Shown: positions 15,786 through 24,337, numbered from the stretch's first letter. The stretch is DNA of 31,973 nt from 39-52-133 sp041488395 (GCA_041488395.1 JBGPPE010000008.1:1-31973), one strand, 5' to 3'. The notes: generated from the letters alone by a model not told the origin. Translations and numbers: made by a program.

Positions 15786-17167
15786 GACGCCTCCGCCTGC
15801 AGACGCTGCACTGCGCTGATAAACATCTCGGCGCGATGCACATAGTTGCGATACATATCAAAGCTGGCGCAGGCGGGCGACATCAATACAGCATCACCCG
15901 CTTTGGCATTGTCGGCACTCAGGCGCACCGCCTCATCCATATCAACCGCATTGAGCAGCGGCACGCTGCAATCACTCAGTGCCATTGCAATCTTGTCGGC
16001 ATCGCGTCCGATCAGCACCACTGCGCGCGCATGCTGTTCAACCGCCTCATGCAGCGGCGCGAAATCCTGCCCCTTGCCATCACCGCCCAGTATCACCACG
16101 GCTTTGCGCCCCAAACCTTTGAGCGCCGCCACGGTTGCGCCAACATTGGTGCCCTTGGAATCATCGTAATAGGTGACGCCATTGATTTCTGCGACCGGCT
16201 CCACGCGGTGCGGCAAGCCCCTGAAACTGCGCAATGCCCCCAGCAACGGCGCCAGCGGCAGATCGATGGCACGGCACAGCGCCAGTGCCGCCAGCGCATT
16301 GGCCACATTGTGCAGACCCGACACCTGCAATTCGGTTGCCTTGAGTACGCGACGTTTGCCCTCGGTCAGCCAGACAAAACCGTCTGCGGTTTCAATACCC
16401 CAGTCATCTACACCCTGTGCCGGCGTGTTCAAGCCGAAGGTGGCATGCGTCCTGCCGAGCAGCGCCATGCCTGCGCTCTCCGCATCATCGCGATTCAGCA
16501 CCTGCACACCACCATCGCCGTCGCGCCGGAAGATGCGCGCCTTGGCGGCGATGTACTCGCCCATGTCGTCGTAGCGATCCAGGTGGTCTTCACTGATGTT
16601 CAGCACGGTTGCCGCATCGGCACTGAGCGAACTGGTGGTTTCCAGCTGAAAACTGGACAGCTCCAGCACCCACACATCGGGTTGCTTGCCCTGGCGCTGC
16701 AGCAACACATCCAGCACCGCAGGCGAAATATTGCCGGCCACTGCGGTATCCATCCCTGCCGCACGACACATCGCCCCCACCATGCTGGTGACTGTGGTCT
16801 TGCCGTTGGCACCGGTGATCGCAATGATCCTGGGCGCATTTTCCTGCGGCAGTGACTGCGCAAACAGCTCGATGTCGCCGGCCACCGGGATTTTGTTTGC
16901 AACTGCTTTTTGTACAAATGGATCGCGCATCGGTACGCCCGGGCTGATGGCGATCTGCTCGATACCCTCGAGCAATTCGCTGCGGAAGATGCCGCAGCGC
17001 ACGTCCACTTGCGGGAATTGCGTGCGCAACACTTCCAGCCCGGGTGGGTGTTCGCGGCTGTCGGCCACGCGCACGCGCGCGCCCTGTGCGCTCAACCAGC
17101 GCACGAGCGAGAGCCCGGTCTCACCGAGACCCAGCACCAGCACCGATTTGTCAGCCCATTGCGTCAT
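15782..17167 (-). CDS. murD: MurD, UDP-N-acetylmuramoylalanine--D-glutamate ligase
   Basis: Second Mur ligase, adds D-Glu. 461 residues, slightly longer than E. coli MurD. N-terminal Rossmann start VLGLGETGLS (11-20), ATP loop GANGKTTVTS (119-128), NISEDHLDRYDDMGEY, the domain-3 hinge YYDDSKGTNVGAT and C-terminal LMSPACASFDMYRNYVHRAEMF. ATG at 17167 overlaps the stop of the 60-codon ORF; the ribosome site is weak (AAGGA too far upstream), so coupling from upstream translation may matter. In the likely ancestral layout the mraY stop at 17190 would lie 22 bp before murD. Confidence 0.96.
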   Translation of the reverse strand: MTQWADKSVLVLGLGETGLSLVRWLSAQGARVRVADSREHPPGLEVLRTQFPQVDVRCGIFRSELLEGIEQIAISPGVPMRDPFVQKAVANKIPVAGDIELFAQSLPQENAPRIIAITGANGKTTVTSMVGAMCRAAGMDTAVAGNISPAVLDVLLQRQGKQPDVWVLELSSFQLETTSSLSADAATVLNISEDHLDRYDDMGEYIAAKARIFRRDGDGGVQVLNRDDAESAGMALLGRTHATFGLNTPAQGVDDWGIETADGFVWLTEGKRRVLKATELQVSGLHNVANALAALALCRAIDLPLAPLLGALRSFRGLPHRVEPVAEINGVTYYDDSKGTNVGATVAALKGLGRKAVVILGGDGKGQDFAPLHEAVEQHARAVVLIGRDADKIAMALSDCSVPLLNAVDMDEAVRLSADNAKAGDAVLMSPACASFDMYRNYVHRAEMFISAVQRLQAEAS

Positions 17168-17346
17168 CTTGTTTCTTTGTTTTCCTTGCTTAGCGTAACT
17201 TCAACGTTGCTAATCCCAGCAACACCAGCAACATGGTAATAATCCAGAAGCGCACGGAAGGCGTTTGGTGTCGTCATAACGTTCGCTGCGCTCACATTAG
17301 CCTCCCCCAACGCTCCCGTAGTGCGCTTGTGCATACCCACACTCAT
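17164..17346 (-). CDS. 60-codon ORF bridging mraY and murD across a palindromic insert
   Basis: ATG at 17346 overlaps the mraY stop (ATGA) and TGA overlaps the murD ATG. The first half runs through element E4, giving EANVSAANVMTTP, which parallels the KANLRMQVM and QANLRQQV segments of the 80-codon ORF in the same frame. The second half reads the extra copy of the mraY end out of frame (RALLDYYHVAG...). No known domain; it could be a chance open frame, but the overlaps at both ends would keep ribosomes moving from mraY to murD. Confidence 0.35.
   Translation of the reverse strand: MSVGMHKRTTGALGEANVSAANVMTTPNAFRALLDYYHVAGVAGISNVEVTLSKENKETR
17190..17255 (-). pseudogene. Second copy of the mraY 3' end (22 codons)
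   Basis: Reads VRFWIITMLLVLLGLATLKLR and TAA, identical in protein to the end of mraY at 17343-17408. The first 33 bases are identical between copies; in the last ten sense codons seven differ synonymously and the stop is TAA rather than TGA. It has no start and is separated from mraY by element E4, so it is a remnant or scar. Confidence 0.9.
17263..17312. repeat. Palindromic element E4
   Basis: Plus strand: GTTTGGTGTCGT CATAAC, an imperfect stem (TAACGTTCGC with GCTCACATTA, loop TGC; 7 of 10 pairs), then ATTAGCCTCCCCCAAC. The same C-A mismatch position as E1 becomes a T-G wobble on the minus strand, which is the transcribed sense strand here. The palindrome continues outward: GTGCGCTT at 17321-17328 is complementary to AAGCGCAC in the second mraY end (17248-17255). 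Confidence 0.6.
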
Positions 17347-18428
17347 CTCAATTTCAATGTTGCCAGTCCTAACAGCACCAGCAACATGGTAATAATCCAG
17401 AAGCGCACTACTACCTGCGTTTCTTTCCAGCCCTTCAGTTCATAGTGGTGGTGCAACGGTGCCATGCGGAAGATGCGCTTGCCGGTCAGCTTGAACGAGG
17501 CCACCTGCAGCATTACCGACACTGCTTCCATCACGAACACGCCGCCCATGATGAACAGCACCAGTTCCTGGCGGATAATGACCGCCACGACCCCCAGTGC
17601 AGCGCCCAGCGCCAGCGCGCCCACGTCGCCCATGAACACCTCGGCCGGATACGCGTTAAACCACAGAAACGCCAGCCCCGAGCCGGCAATGGCGCCACAG
17701 AACACGGCCAGCTCACCCGCACCAGGCACATGCGGAATACCCAGATATTTGGCAAATACCGCATGGCCTGCCACATAGGCGAATAGCGCCAGTGCGCTGC
17801 TCACCATCACCGTCGGCATGATCGCCAGGCCATCCAGGCCATCGGTCAGATTGACCGCATTGCTGGTGCCCACGATCACCAGATAGGCCAGCACGATAAA
17901 GGCCAGTGCCCCGAGCGGGAACGCCACTGTCTTGAAGAAGGGCACGATCAGTTCGGTATGCGCAGGCAAACTGGCGTGCTGCCACAGATAGACTGCCACC
18001 ACCAGGGCGATGAGCGATTGCCAGAACATCTTGGCCCTGGCCGACAAGCCCTTGGGATTGCGATGCACCACCTTGCGGTAGTCATCCACCCAGCCGATGG
18101 CACCGAAACCCAGTGTGGTCAACAGCGCCAGCCAGACGTACTGGTTGCTCAGGTCACCCCACAGCAGGGTGGTAATGGCAATTGAAGTCAGTATCAGTGC
18201 ACCGCCCATGGTCGGCGTTCCGGCCTTGACCAGATGAGTCTGCGGACCATCGCTGCGCACCGATTGCCCGATCTTGTAGGCGGTCAGCTTGCGTATCATG
18301 GCCGGGCCGACCATGAATGAAATCATCAGCGAGGTCATCGCGGCCAGCACGGCTCGCAACGTAATGTAGTTGAATACGCTGAATCCCCTGATGTCCTGTG
18401 ACAACCATTGTGCCAGTGCCAATAACAT
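17343..18428 (-). CDS. mraY: MraY, phospho-MurNAc-pentapeptide translocase
   Basis: Integral membrane enzyme transferring phospho-MurNAc-pentapeptide to undecaprenyl phosphate to make lipid I. 361 residues, about ten membrane helices. Conserved acidic sites: D115-D116 in WVDDYRKV, D196/D199 in NAVNLTDGLDGLA, D268 in FMGDVGAL, and the HHH (326-328) of the last cytoplasmic loop. ATG at 18428 with AGGGGAAA upstream, 9 bp after murF. The last ten codons use TTA, GGA, GCA, ACA, AAA and AGA, unlike the rest, and are duplicated downstream with other codons. Confidence 0.97.
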   Translation of the reverse strand: MLLALAQWLSQDIRGFSVFNYITLRAVLAAMTSLMISFMVGPAMIRKLTAYKIGQSVRSDGPQTHLVKAGTPTMGGALILTSIAITTLLWGDLSNQYVWLALLTTLGFGAIGWVDDYRKVVHRNPKGLSARAKMFWQSLIALVVAVYLWQHASLPAHTELIVPFFKTVAFPLGALAFIVLAYLVIVGTSNAVNLTDGLDGLAIMPTVMVSSALALFAYVAGHAVFAKYLGIPHVPGAGELAVFCGAIAGSGLAFLWFNAYPAEVFMGDVGALALGAALGVVAVIIRQELVLFIMGGVFVMEAVSVMLQVASFKLTGKRIFRMAPLHHHYELKGWKETQVVVRFWIITMLLVLLGLATLKLR

Positions 18429-18437
18429 GCTTTCCCC

Positions 18438-19799
18438 TTATTGCAGCGTGGTGCAATGGCGCACCACACGCTCCATTTTCATAAACCGCGATCCCTTGAC
18501 CAGCACGGTGCTGTGTTCGTTCAGCTCCTGTTCCAGTGCCGCACACAAATCTTCGATGCGCTCGAAATGGCGCGCACCCGCACCAAATTCCTCCACGGCA
18601 TAACTGCTCAAATCGCCCAATGCAAACAGCTTGTCCACCCCCATGTGGCGCGCCTCCGTGCCAATCTCGGCGTGCATGTGCGCGGCATCGGCGCCCAGCT
18701 CGCCCATATCGCCCAGCACCAGCAGTTTTTTCCCGGCAGCCTGTGTCAGCACTTTCAGCGCAGCGCGCAGTGAGGCAGGATTGGCGTTATAGGTGTCGTC
18801 GATCAGCGTGGCGCCATGCAATGCGCTCTTGCGCTGCAAACGCCCGGCCACACCGGCAAATTTCTCCAGGCCTGCGGCTATCGCCGGCAACGGCACATTC
18901 AGCGCAATGGCTGCAGCCGTTGCAGCCAGAGCGTTGCGTACGTTGTGCACGCCCGGCACCTGCAGGGTGGCCGAAAAGTTTCCTTGTGGCGTATGCACTT
19001 CCATCTGCGCAGCGTAGCCCTGTGGTTTCCACTGTGCGCGCACGTCCGGCTGCTGTTCCAGACCGAATTCGATGACCCGGTGGCTGCCTGCCAGTTCGCG
19101 CCACAGCGGCGCATGCTCTTCATCCGCATTGATCACGGCTACCCCCTGCGGCGACAGCCCGGCGAGTATTTCCCCCTTGGCCTGCGCCACGCCACGCACC
19201 GAGCCCAGCCCGGCCAAGTGCGCGCCGCTCGCGTTGTTGATAAGGGTTACATCCGGGCAGGCCAGGCGCGTCAGGTAATCGATTTCACCAGTGTGATTCA
19301 TGCCCATCTCGATCACCGCATAGCGATGATTAGCGCGCAATTTGAGCAGGGTCAGCGGCATGCCGATGTCGTTGTTCAGGTTGCCCTGCGTCGCCAACAC
19401 CGCATCGTCGCTGCCGGCTGCTGCGCGCAGCACCGCTGCCAGCATTTCCTTGACCGTGGTCTTGCCGTTGCTGCCGGTCACCCCCACCACCGGTATGCTG
19501 AACTGCTTGCGCCACCAGGCGGCAAGCTGCCCCATGGCCAGGCGTGTATCTTCCACCAGCAGCAAGGAGCAGGGGGCGTCCGTGCCGCGATAGCTGGCCG
19601 CATTGACCATGGCGGCGACCGCTCCGCTTGCAGCGGACATGGCGACGAACTGGCTGCCGTCAAAATTGGTTCCCTGCAGCGCGACAAACAGGTCGCCCTT
19701 GCTGATCGCGCGGCTGTCGCTGGACACCGCACGGAATTCGACATCCGCGCCTATCATCCGCGCACCCAGCACCTGCGCAGCCTGTGACAGCAGCATCAT
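18438..19799 (-). CDS. murF: MurF, UDP-MurNAc-tripeptide--D-Ala-D-Ala ligase
   Basis: Last cytoplasmic Mur ligase, adds the D-Ala-D-Ala made by Ddl. 453 residues. ATP loop GVTGSNGKTTVKEML (106-120), EMGMNHTGEIDYLT, NVRNALAATAAAIAL and LIDDTYNANPASLRAAL are all present. I use ATG at 19799 (ATGA overlap with the murE stop, GGAGG about eight bases upstream) rather than a GTG seven codons earlier. No anomalies. Confidence 0.96.
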   Translation of the reverse strand: MMLLSQAAQVLGARMIGADVEFRAVSSDSRAISKGDLFVALQGTNFDGSQFVAMSAASGAVAAMVNAASYRGTDAPCSLLLVEDTRLAMGQLAAWWRKQFSIPVVGVTGSNGKTTVKEMLAAVLRAAAGSDDAVLATQGNLNNDIGMPLTLLKLRANHRYAVIEMGMNHTGEIDYLTRLACPDVTLINNASGAHLAGLGSVRGVAQAKGEILAGLSPQGVAVINADEEHAPLWRELAGSHRVIEFGLEQQPDVRAQWKPQGYAAQMEVHTPQGNFSATLQVPGVHNVRNALAATAAAIALNVPLPAIAAGLEKFAGVAGRLQRKSALHGATLIDDTYNANPASLRAALKVLTQAAGKKLLVLGDMGELGADAAHMHAEIGTEARHMGVDKLFALGDLSSYAVEEFGAGARHFERIEDLCAALEQELNEHSTVLVKGSRFMKMERVVRHCTTLQ

Positions 19800-21370
19800 G
19801 CGCGCCCCTCCGCCCGCCACGCGCGCAAGGCGCGCCGGGCTTCCTCAATATCGCTGAACGCATGCTTCACGCCGTTAATCTCCTGATATTCCTCGTGCCC
19901 CTTGCCGGCCAGCAACACGGTGTCTCTTGCCTGCGCTTCGCCGATGGCCAGCGCAATCGCCGCGGCCCGCTCCTCAACCACCTGGTAGCCGCAGGCCTTG
20001 CCGGCGAGCCCCGCTTCAATGCCCGGCACGATCGCCGCAATGATTGCGCGCGGATCTTCGCTGCGCGGGTTGTCGCTGGTCACGATGCACACATCGGCCA
20101 GCTTCGCCACCACCTGCCCCATCATCGGGCGCTTGCCACGATCGCGGTCTCCGCCGCAGCCAAATACGCAGATCAGCTTGCCGCCGCTCGTGTCGGTTAC
20201 CTCGCGCAAGGCCAGCAACACCTTTTCCAGGGCGTCCGGGGTGTGCGCGTAATCCACCACCACGGCCGGTTGCGCCCCGCCGCCCAGCGTTTCCATCCTG
20301 CCGGCCACGGCCTGCAGTTGCGCCAGTTCGCGCAAGGCATCTGTCAGCTCCACGCCGCTCACCAGCAGCACCGCCAGCGTGCCGAGCATGTTGGATGCGT
20401 TGAATTTGCCCAGCAGGCCGCTGCGCAATTCGCCGCCCCCCCAGCTGGAATGTACTTGCAGGGTAAAGCCGCGCGCGTCCAGATTGAGCTTGCCGCCAAA
20501 CACCATGCGCATGCCCAGACGCTCGGCCTGCTGCAAGGCCTTGTCGGTCAGGCCATAACCGATGGCTTCCACCTCTGCATCCTGCAACTGCTCGGCCAGC
20601 TCGCTGCCGAAATCGTCATCCAGGTTGAGCACGGCATATTTGAGCGCCTGCCAGTCAAACAAACGGCGCTTGGCTGCTGCGTAGTGCGTCATGTCGCCGT
20701 GGTAATCGAGATGATCGCGACTGAGGTTGGTCAGCAAGGCCACATCGAATTGCACTGCATTCACCCTGCCCTGCTCCAGTGCATGCGATGACACTTCCAT
20801 TGCCACCGCCAGCGCCTGCTGCCGCACATACTCGGCCAGCAGGGCATGCACGCGAAATGCATCAGGCGTGGTGTTGAGCGTGGCCTGCAACGCTCCCGGA
20901 AAACCGTTACCCAGCGTGCCGATCAGCGCACTCTTGCGCCGTAGCGCATTGAGAGATTGCGCAATCCAGTGACTGCAGGATGTTTTTCCGTTGGTACCGG
21001 TCACGCCCACCATCCACAGTTTTTCCGATGGATGTGCATAGACGTAATCTGCAATCGTTCCTGCATGTTTGCGCAGATCGCTTACCGCAAGATTAGGCAC
21101 TTGCCACGCCTCATTCCAGACAAAATGCTGCGCTTCCCACGGATGCCCGGACACAAGTTTTTCGTAGATCACCGCATTGGCGCCCTGGGCAATGGCCTGC
21201 GCAATAAAATGGCGGCCATCTGCCTGGCCGCCCGGATAGGCCACAAAAGTGTCACCCGGTTTTACCTGGCGACTGTCGGTCACCAGCCGGGTGAGGCTCA
21301 CACCCAGCGCACCCAGCAACTCCGCATGGAAGGCATTGGCGTGCGTCTGCCGATCAGTTGAGGCGCTCAT
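19796..21370 (-). CDS. murE: MurE, UDP-MurNAc-L-Ala-D-Glu--meso-diaminopimelate ligase
   Basis: Third Mur ligase. 524 residues. ATP loop GVTGTNGKTSCSHW (122-135), carbamylated-lysine region AVAMEVSSHALEQGR, LTNLSRDHLDYHG, and DNPR at 433-436. In this family DNPR marks enzymes using meso-diaminopimelate rather than lysine, which predicts the usual Gram-negative peptidoglycan. ATG at 21370 overlaps the ftsI stop; its own stop overlaps murF. Confidence 0.96.
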   Translation of the reverse strand: MSASTDRQTHANAFHAELLGALGVSLTRLVTDSRQVKPGDTFVAYPGGQADGRHFIAQAIAQGANAVIYEKLVSGHPWEAQHFVWNEAWQVPNLAVSDLRKHAGTIADYVYAHPSEKLWMVGVTGTNGKTSCSHWIAQSLNALRRKSALIGTLGNGFPGALQATLNTTPDAFRVHALLAEYVRQQALAVAMEVSSHALEQGRVNAVQFDVALLTNLSRDHLDYHGDMTHYAAAKRRLFDWQALKYAVLNLDDDFGSELAEQLQDAEVEAIGYGLTDKALQQAERLGMRMVFGGKLNLDARGFTLQVHSSWGGGELRSGLLGKFNASNMLGTLAVLLVSGVELTDALRELAQLQAVAGRMETLGGGAQPAVVVDYAHTPDALEKVLLALREVTDTSGGKLICVFGCGGDRDRGKRPMMGQVVAKLADVCIVTSDNPRSEDPRAIIAAIVPGIEAGLAGKACGYQVVEERAAAIALAIGEAQARDTVLLAGKGHEEYQEINGVKHAFSDIEEARRALRAWRAEGRA

Positions 21371-23097
21371 GCGTCCTCCTTGATGATGTCTGCGGGTGGC
21401 TGCAACACGTTATTTAGCGGTGCGTCATTCGGCACATTCAGCAGGCGCAGCGCAGCGCCGGTGACGTTGCTGAATGCCGGTGCGGCAACCTGCCCGCCGT
21501 AGTATTCAGACCCGGCGGGCTCATTGATCATCACCGCCACGATCAGGCGCGGATTCGAGGCCGGTGCCATACCTACAAACGAGGCAACATAGCGATCAAC
21601 ATAGCGTCCATTTTCCAGCTTGTGCGCCGTGCCGGTTTTTCCTGCCACACGGTAGCCGGTCACCTGGGCCAGCGGCGCGGTGCCACCCGGCTTGACCACC
21701 ATCTCCAGCATGTCGCGCACTGCATGTGCGGTTGCCGGCGAGAATACCGTGGTGCCGATGGTCGGCACCTCCTGTTTCAGCAGGGTGACCTGTTTCATTT
21801 CGCCGTCGTTGGCAAACACCGTATAGGCGCGCGCCAGTTGCAACAGATTGACCGAGATGCCGTTGCCGTAGGACATGGTGGCCTGCTCGATCGGGCGCCA
21901 TTTCCTGTAGTCATGCAGCATGCCTGCAGCCTCGCCGGGGAAGCCGCTGCCGGTCGCCTCGCCAAACCCGCTTTCACTCAGGCTGTTCCAGAAATTTTTG
22001 GGCGGCATCATCAGGGCTATTTTTGCAGCGCCGACGTTGCTCGATTTCTGTATCACACCGGCCACGGTAAGTGATCTTTCCGGATGGGTATCGTGTATGG
22101 TGCGGCCGCCCACAGTGAAGGTTCCACCCCGGGTATTGATCACCGTTGCCGGCTTGATCAAGCCGTTTTCCAGTGCTGCCGCAATGGTGAAGGGCTTCAT
22201 GGTTGAACCTGGCTCAAACAGATCGGTCACCGCACGATTGCGCATCACCGCGGCATTCGGTTTCTCGCGGTTGTTGGGGTTGTAACTGGGCCAGTTCGCC
22301 AGCGCGAGCACTTCGCCGCTCTTCGCATCCAGCACCACGATAGAACCGGCCTTGGCGTGGTGCAGCTCAACCGCGGCCTTGATTTCACGATAGGCAATCG
22401 ACTGGATTTTGCTGTCCAGACTCAACACCACGTCGGTACCCGGTTTGGGCAAACGGATGCTGGCACCATCCTCGACGATATAACCGCGCCTGTCCTTGAT
22501 CACGCGCTGGCTGCCGTTCTTGCCGCCCAGTTTGGCCTGCCAGCCAAATTCGATGCCTTCCTGGCCGTTGTCGTCCAGATCGGTAAAACCGAGCACATGC
22601 GAGGTCACCTCGCCAGCGGGATAATAGCGGCGATATTCGCGGCGCAACGCCAGCCCCGGCACACCCAGCTTGACGATTTTTTCTGCCTGCTCCGGCGGCA
22701 ACTGGCGTTTCAGGTAGACGAATTCGCGCGAGGTATCCTCTAGCTTCTTTTTCAGCTCAGCCAAGTCCACGCCCATGATCAGGGCCAGCTGCCGGAGCTG
22801 TTGCGGCGTCACCACCACGTCCTGCGGGCTGGCCCAGATCGACTCGACCGGCGTGCTGATCGCCAGCGGATTACCCATGCGATCGGCAATCATGCCGCGG
22901 TGCGCATTGATATCAACCACACGGCCATAGCGCGCATCGCCTTCCTGCTTGAGGAAATCGTTGTGGATGCCCTGCAGGTAAACGGCGCGCAGCAACAGCG
23001 CAAACAGCCCCAGCAACAGCAGCACAAACAGCGCGCGCGACCGCCACTGCGGCAGCGCGGTCTGTCCTTGCGTCTTAGGGTTGCTGGCGTAATTCAT
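21367..23097 (-). CDS. ftsI: FtsI (PBP3), septal peptidoglycan transpeptidase
   Basis: Class B penicillin-binding protein crosslinking septal peptidoglycan, partner of FtsW. 576 residues: cytoplasmic start, membrane helix (about 21-40), pedestal domain with RGMIADRMGNPLA, and the transpeptidase domain with the nucleophile motif STMK (S298-K301), SSN (352-354) and KTGT (487-490). ATG at 23097, 6 bp after the ftsL stop. The ribosome site is poor, so translation may be coupled to ftsL. Confidence 0.97.
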   Translation of the reverse strand: MNYASNPKTQGQTALPQWRSRALFVLLLLGLFALLLRAVYLQGIHNDFLKQEGDARYGRVVDINAHRGMIADRMGNPLAISTPVESIWASPQDVVVTPQQLRQLALIMGVDLAELKKKLEDTSREFVYLKRQLPPEQAEKIVKLGVPGLALRREYRRYYPAGEVTSHVLGFTDLDDNGQEGIEFGWQAKLGGKNGSQRVIKDRRGYIVEDGASIRLPKPGTDVVLSLDSKIQSIAYREIKAAVELHHAKAGSIVVLDAKSGEVLALANWPSYNPNNREKPNAAVMRNRAVTDLFEPGSTMKPFTIAAALENGLIKPATVINTRGGTFTVGGRTIHDTHPERSLTVAGVIQKSSNVGAAKIALMMPPKNFWNSLSESGFGEATGSGFPGEAAGMLHDYRKWRPIEQATMSYGNGISVNLLQLARAYTVFANDGEMKQVTLLKQEVPTIGTTVFSPATAHAVRDMLEMVVKPGGTAPLAQVTGYRVAGKTGTAHKLENGRYVDRYVASFVGMAPASNPRLIVAVMINEPAGSEYYGGQVAAPAFSNVTGAALRLLNVPNDAPLNNVLQPPADIIKEDA

Positions 23098-23103
23098 GTC
23101 TGA

Positions 23104-23385
23104 TTATTTGCTCACGCCTGATTGGTCCATGCGCACAAACTGAATCTGTGCGCCCTTGGGCAATTGCATCTGCAGCTGGCGACTGGCGATTTTCTCGACA
23201 CGTGTCGGCATCGCCCAGGTGCTCTGCTCCAGCTGCAATTGTCCCCACTCCACTTCCATCTGCTGCGCCCGGTCTTTCTCTTTTTGCAATTCAACAAACA
23301 GTTTGCGCGCCTTGTGTTGTGAGGTCACAACACCTAGCGCGCACGCTATACACAAACATAACAACAACAAATTCAGCCTAGCCAC
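23104..23385 (-). CDS. ftsL: FtsL, divisome scaffold protein
   Basis: Small bitopic protein forming the FtsQLB complex. From GTG at 23385 it has 93 residues: a membrane helix (ARLNLLLLCLCIACALGVVTS, about 2-22) directly followed by a coiled coil (QHKARKLFVELQKEKDRAQQME, about 23-60). GGGAG lies five bases before this GTG; another GTG two codons upstream (23391) overlaps that site and is less likely. The start lies inside the end of rsmH (8-bp overlap). Sequence is weakly conserved in this family; position and topology carry the call. Confidence 0.9.
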   Translation of the reverse strand: MARLNLLLLCLCIACALGVVTSQHKARKLFVELQKEKDRAQQMEVEWGQLQLEQSTWAMPTRVEKIASRQLQMQLPKGAQIQFVRMDQSGVSK

Positions 23386-24337
23386 TTTCACTCCCGCTAC
23401 GCTCTGCCACGCGCAATACTGCGCTGCGTGCACGCGGGTTCGCTGCCACTTCCTGTTCCGACGGCATCACCGCCTTGCCGATTACCTTCAGCCTGCCCTG
23501 TGGAATCTCTGCAGCACGGATCGGCAAGCCGTGCGGAAATTTGTCGCCCTGCGCCATGTCGCGCATAAAGCGCTTCACGATGCGATCCTCCAGCGAGTGA
23601 AAACTGATCACAGCCAAGCGCCCTCCCATTGTCAGGTGATCAACACACTGCGGCAGGATATCCGCGAGTTCTTCGAGTTCGCGGTTGAGATAAATCCGTA
23701 TAGCCTGAAAGGTGCGCGTTGCCGGATTTTTCCCAGGTTCGCGGGTGCGCACGGCCTGAGCCACCACTTCGCCAAGCTGCCTTGTGGTGAGTATTGGCTG
23801 TTCTTTGCGCGCCGCAACAAGCGCCCTTGCAATCTGCTTAGCAAACCGTTCTTCGCCATAGTCACGTATCACCTCCACAAGTAAACCTTCATCTGCCGAC
23901 GCCAACCACTCTGCTGCCGTTTGCCCGTTACTGGTATCCATGCGCATATCCAGCGGCGCATCAAACCTGAAACTGAAGCCGCGTTGCGCATCGTCGAGCT
24001 GCGGCGACGACACACCCAGGTCGAGCAGCACTCCGTCCACCCTGTCGATAGCCAGGCCGCGCAACACCTCACCCAACTGCGCAAAGCCGCTATGCACCAT
24101 CTGAAACCTTGCATCGCTGATTGCCTGCCCCGCCGCCACTGCCGCCGGATCCTTGTCCAGCGCAATCAAGCGTCCCTCTGCGCCCAGCTTCTGCAAGATC
24201 AAACGGCTGTGACCGCCGCGCCCGAAGGTGCCATCCACATAAATACCCGATGGCCTGATCTGCAGCGCATCTACCGCCTCACGCAACAGAACCGTTTCAT
24301 GCACTGGTTTGGGCTCGTGTGGCTGCCCCACACTCAC
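23378..24337 (-). CDS. rsmH: RsmH (MraW), 16S rRNA C1402 N4-methyltransferase
   Basis: S-adenosylmethionine-dependent methylation of 16S rRNA in the decoding centre. 319 residues with the SAM motif DGTFGRGGHS (about 34-43), the VHETVLLREAVDAL start typical of the family, DGVLLDLGVSSPQLDDAQRGFSF and the NRELEELADILP insertion domain. GTG at 24337 overlaps the mraZ stop (GTGA). Confidence 0.96.
   Translation of the reverse strand: MSVGQPHEPKPVHETVLLREAVDALQIRPSGIYVDGTFGRGGHSRLILQKLGAEGRLIALDKDPAAVAAGQAISDARFQMVHSGFAQLGEVLRGLAIDRVDGVLLDLGVSSPQLDDAQRGFSFRFDAPLDMRMDTSNGQTAAEWLASADEGLLVEVIRDYGEERFAKQIARALVAARKEQPILTTRQLGEVVAQAVRTREPGKNPATRTFQAIRIYLNRELEELADILPQCVDHLTMGGRLAVISFHSLEDRIVKRFMRDMAQGDKFPHGLPIRAAEIPQGRLKVIGKAVMPSEQEVAANPRARSAVLRVAERSGSESG

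Noticed and set aside
14272..17312. E1-E4 as integron attC sites (AAC...GTT cores in an imperfect hairpin)
   Set aside because: The AAC/GTT pair lies in the inner stem rather than at the outer ends, the flanks do not fit RYYYAAC/GTTRRRY, no integrase or cassettes are present, and the elements sit inside a conserved housekeeping operon.
14197..17408. Gene-end duplications as simple assembly duplications
   Set aside because: The copies differ at many synonymous sites and contain different intervening sequence at each site; an assembly artefact would give identical copies. Raw reads would still be needed to exclude chimeric joins.
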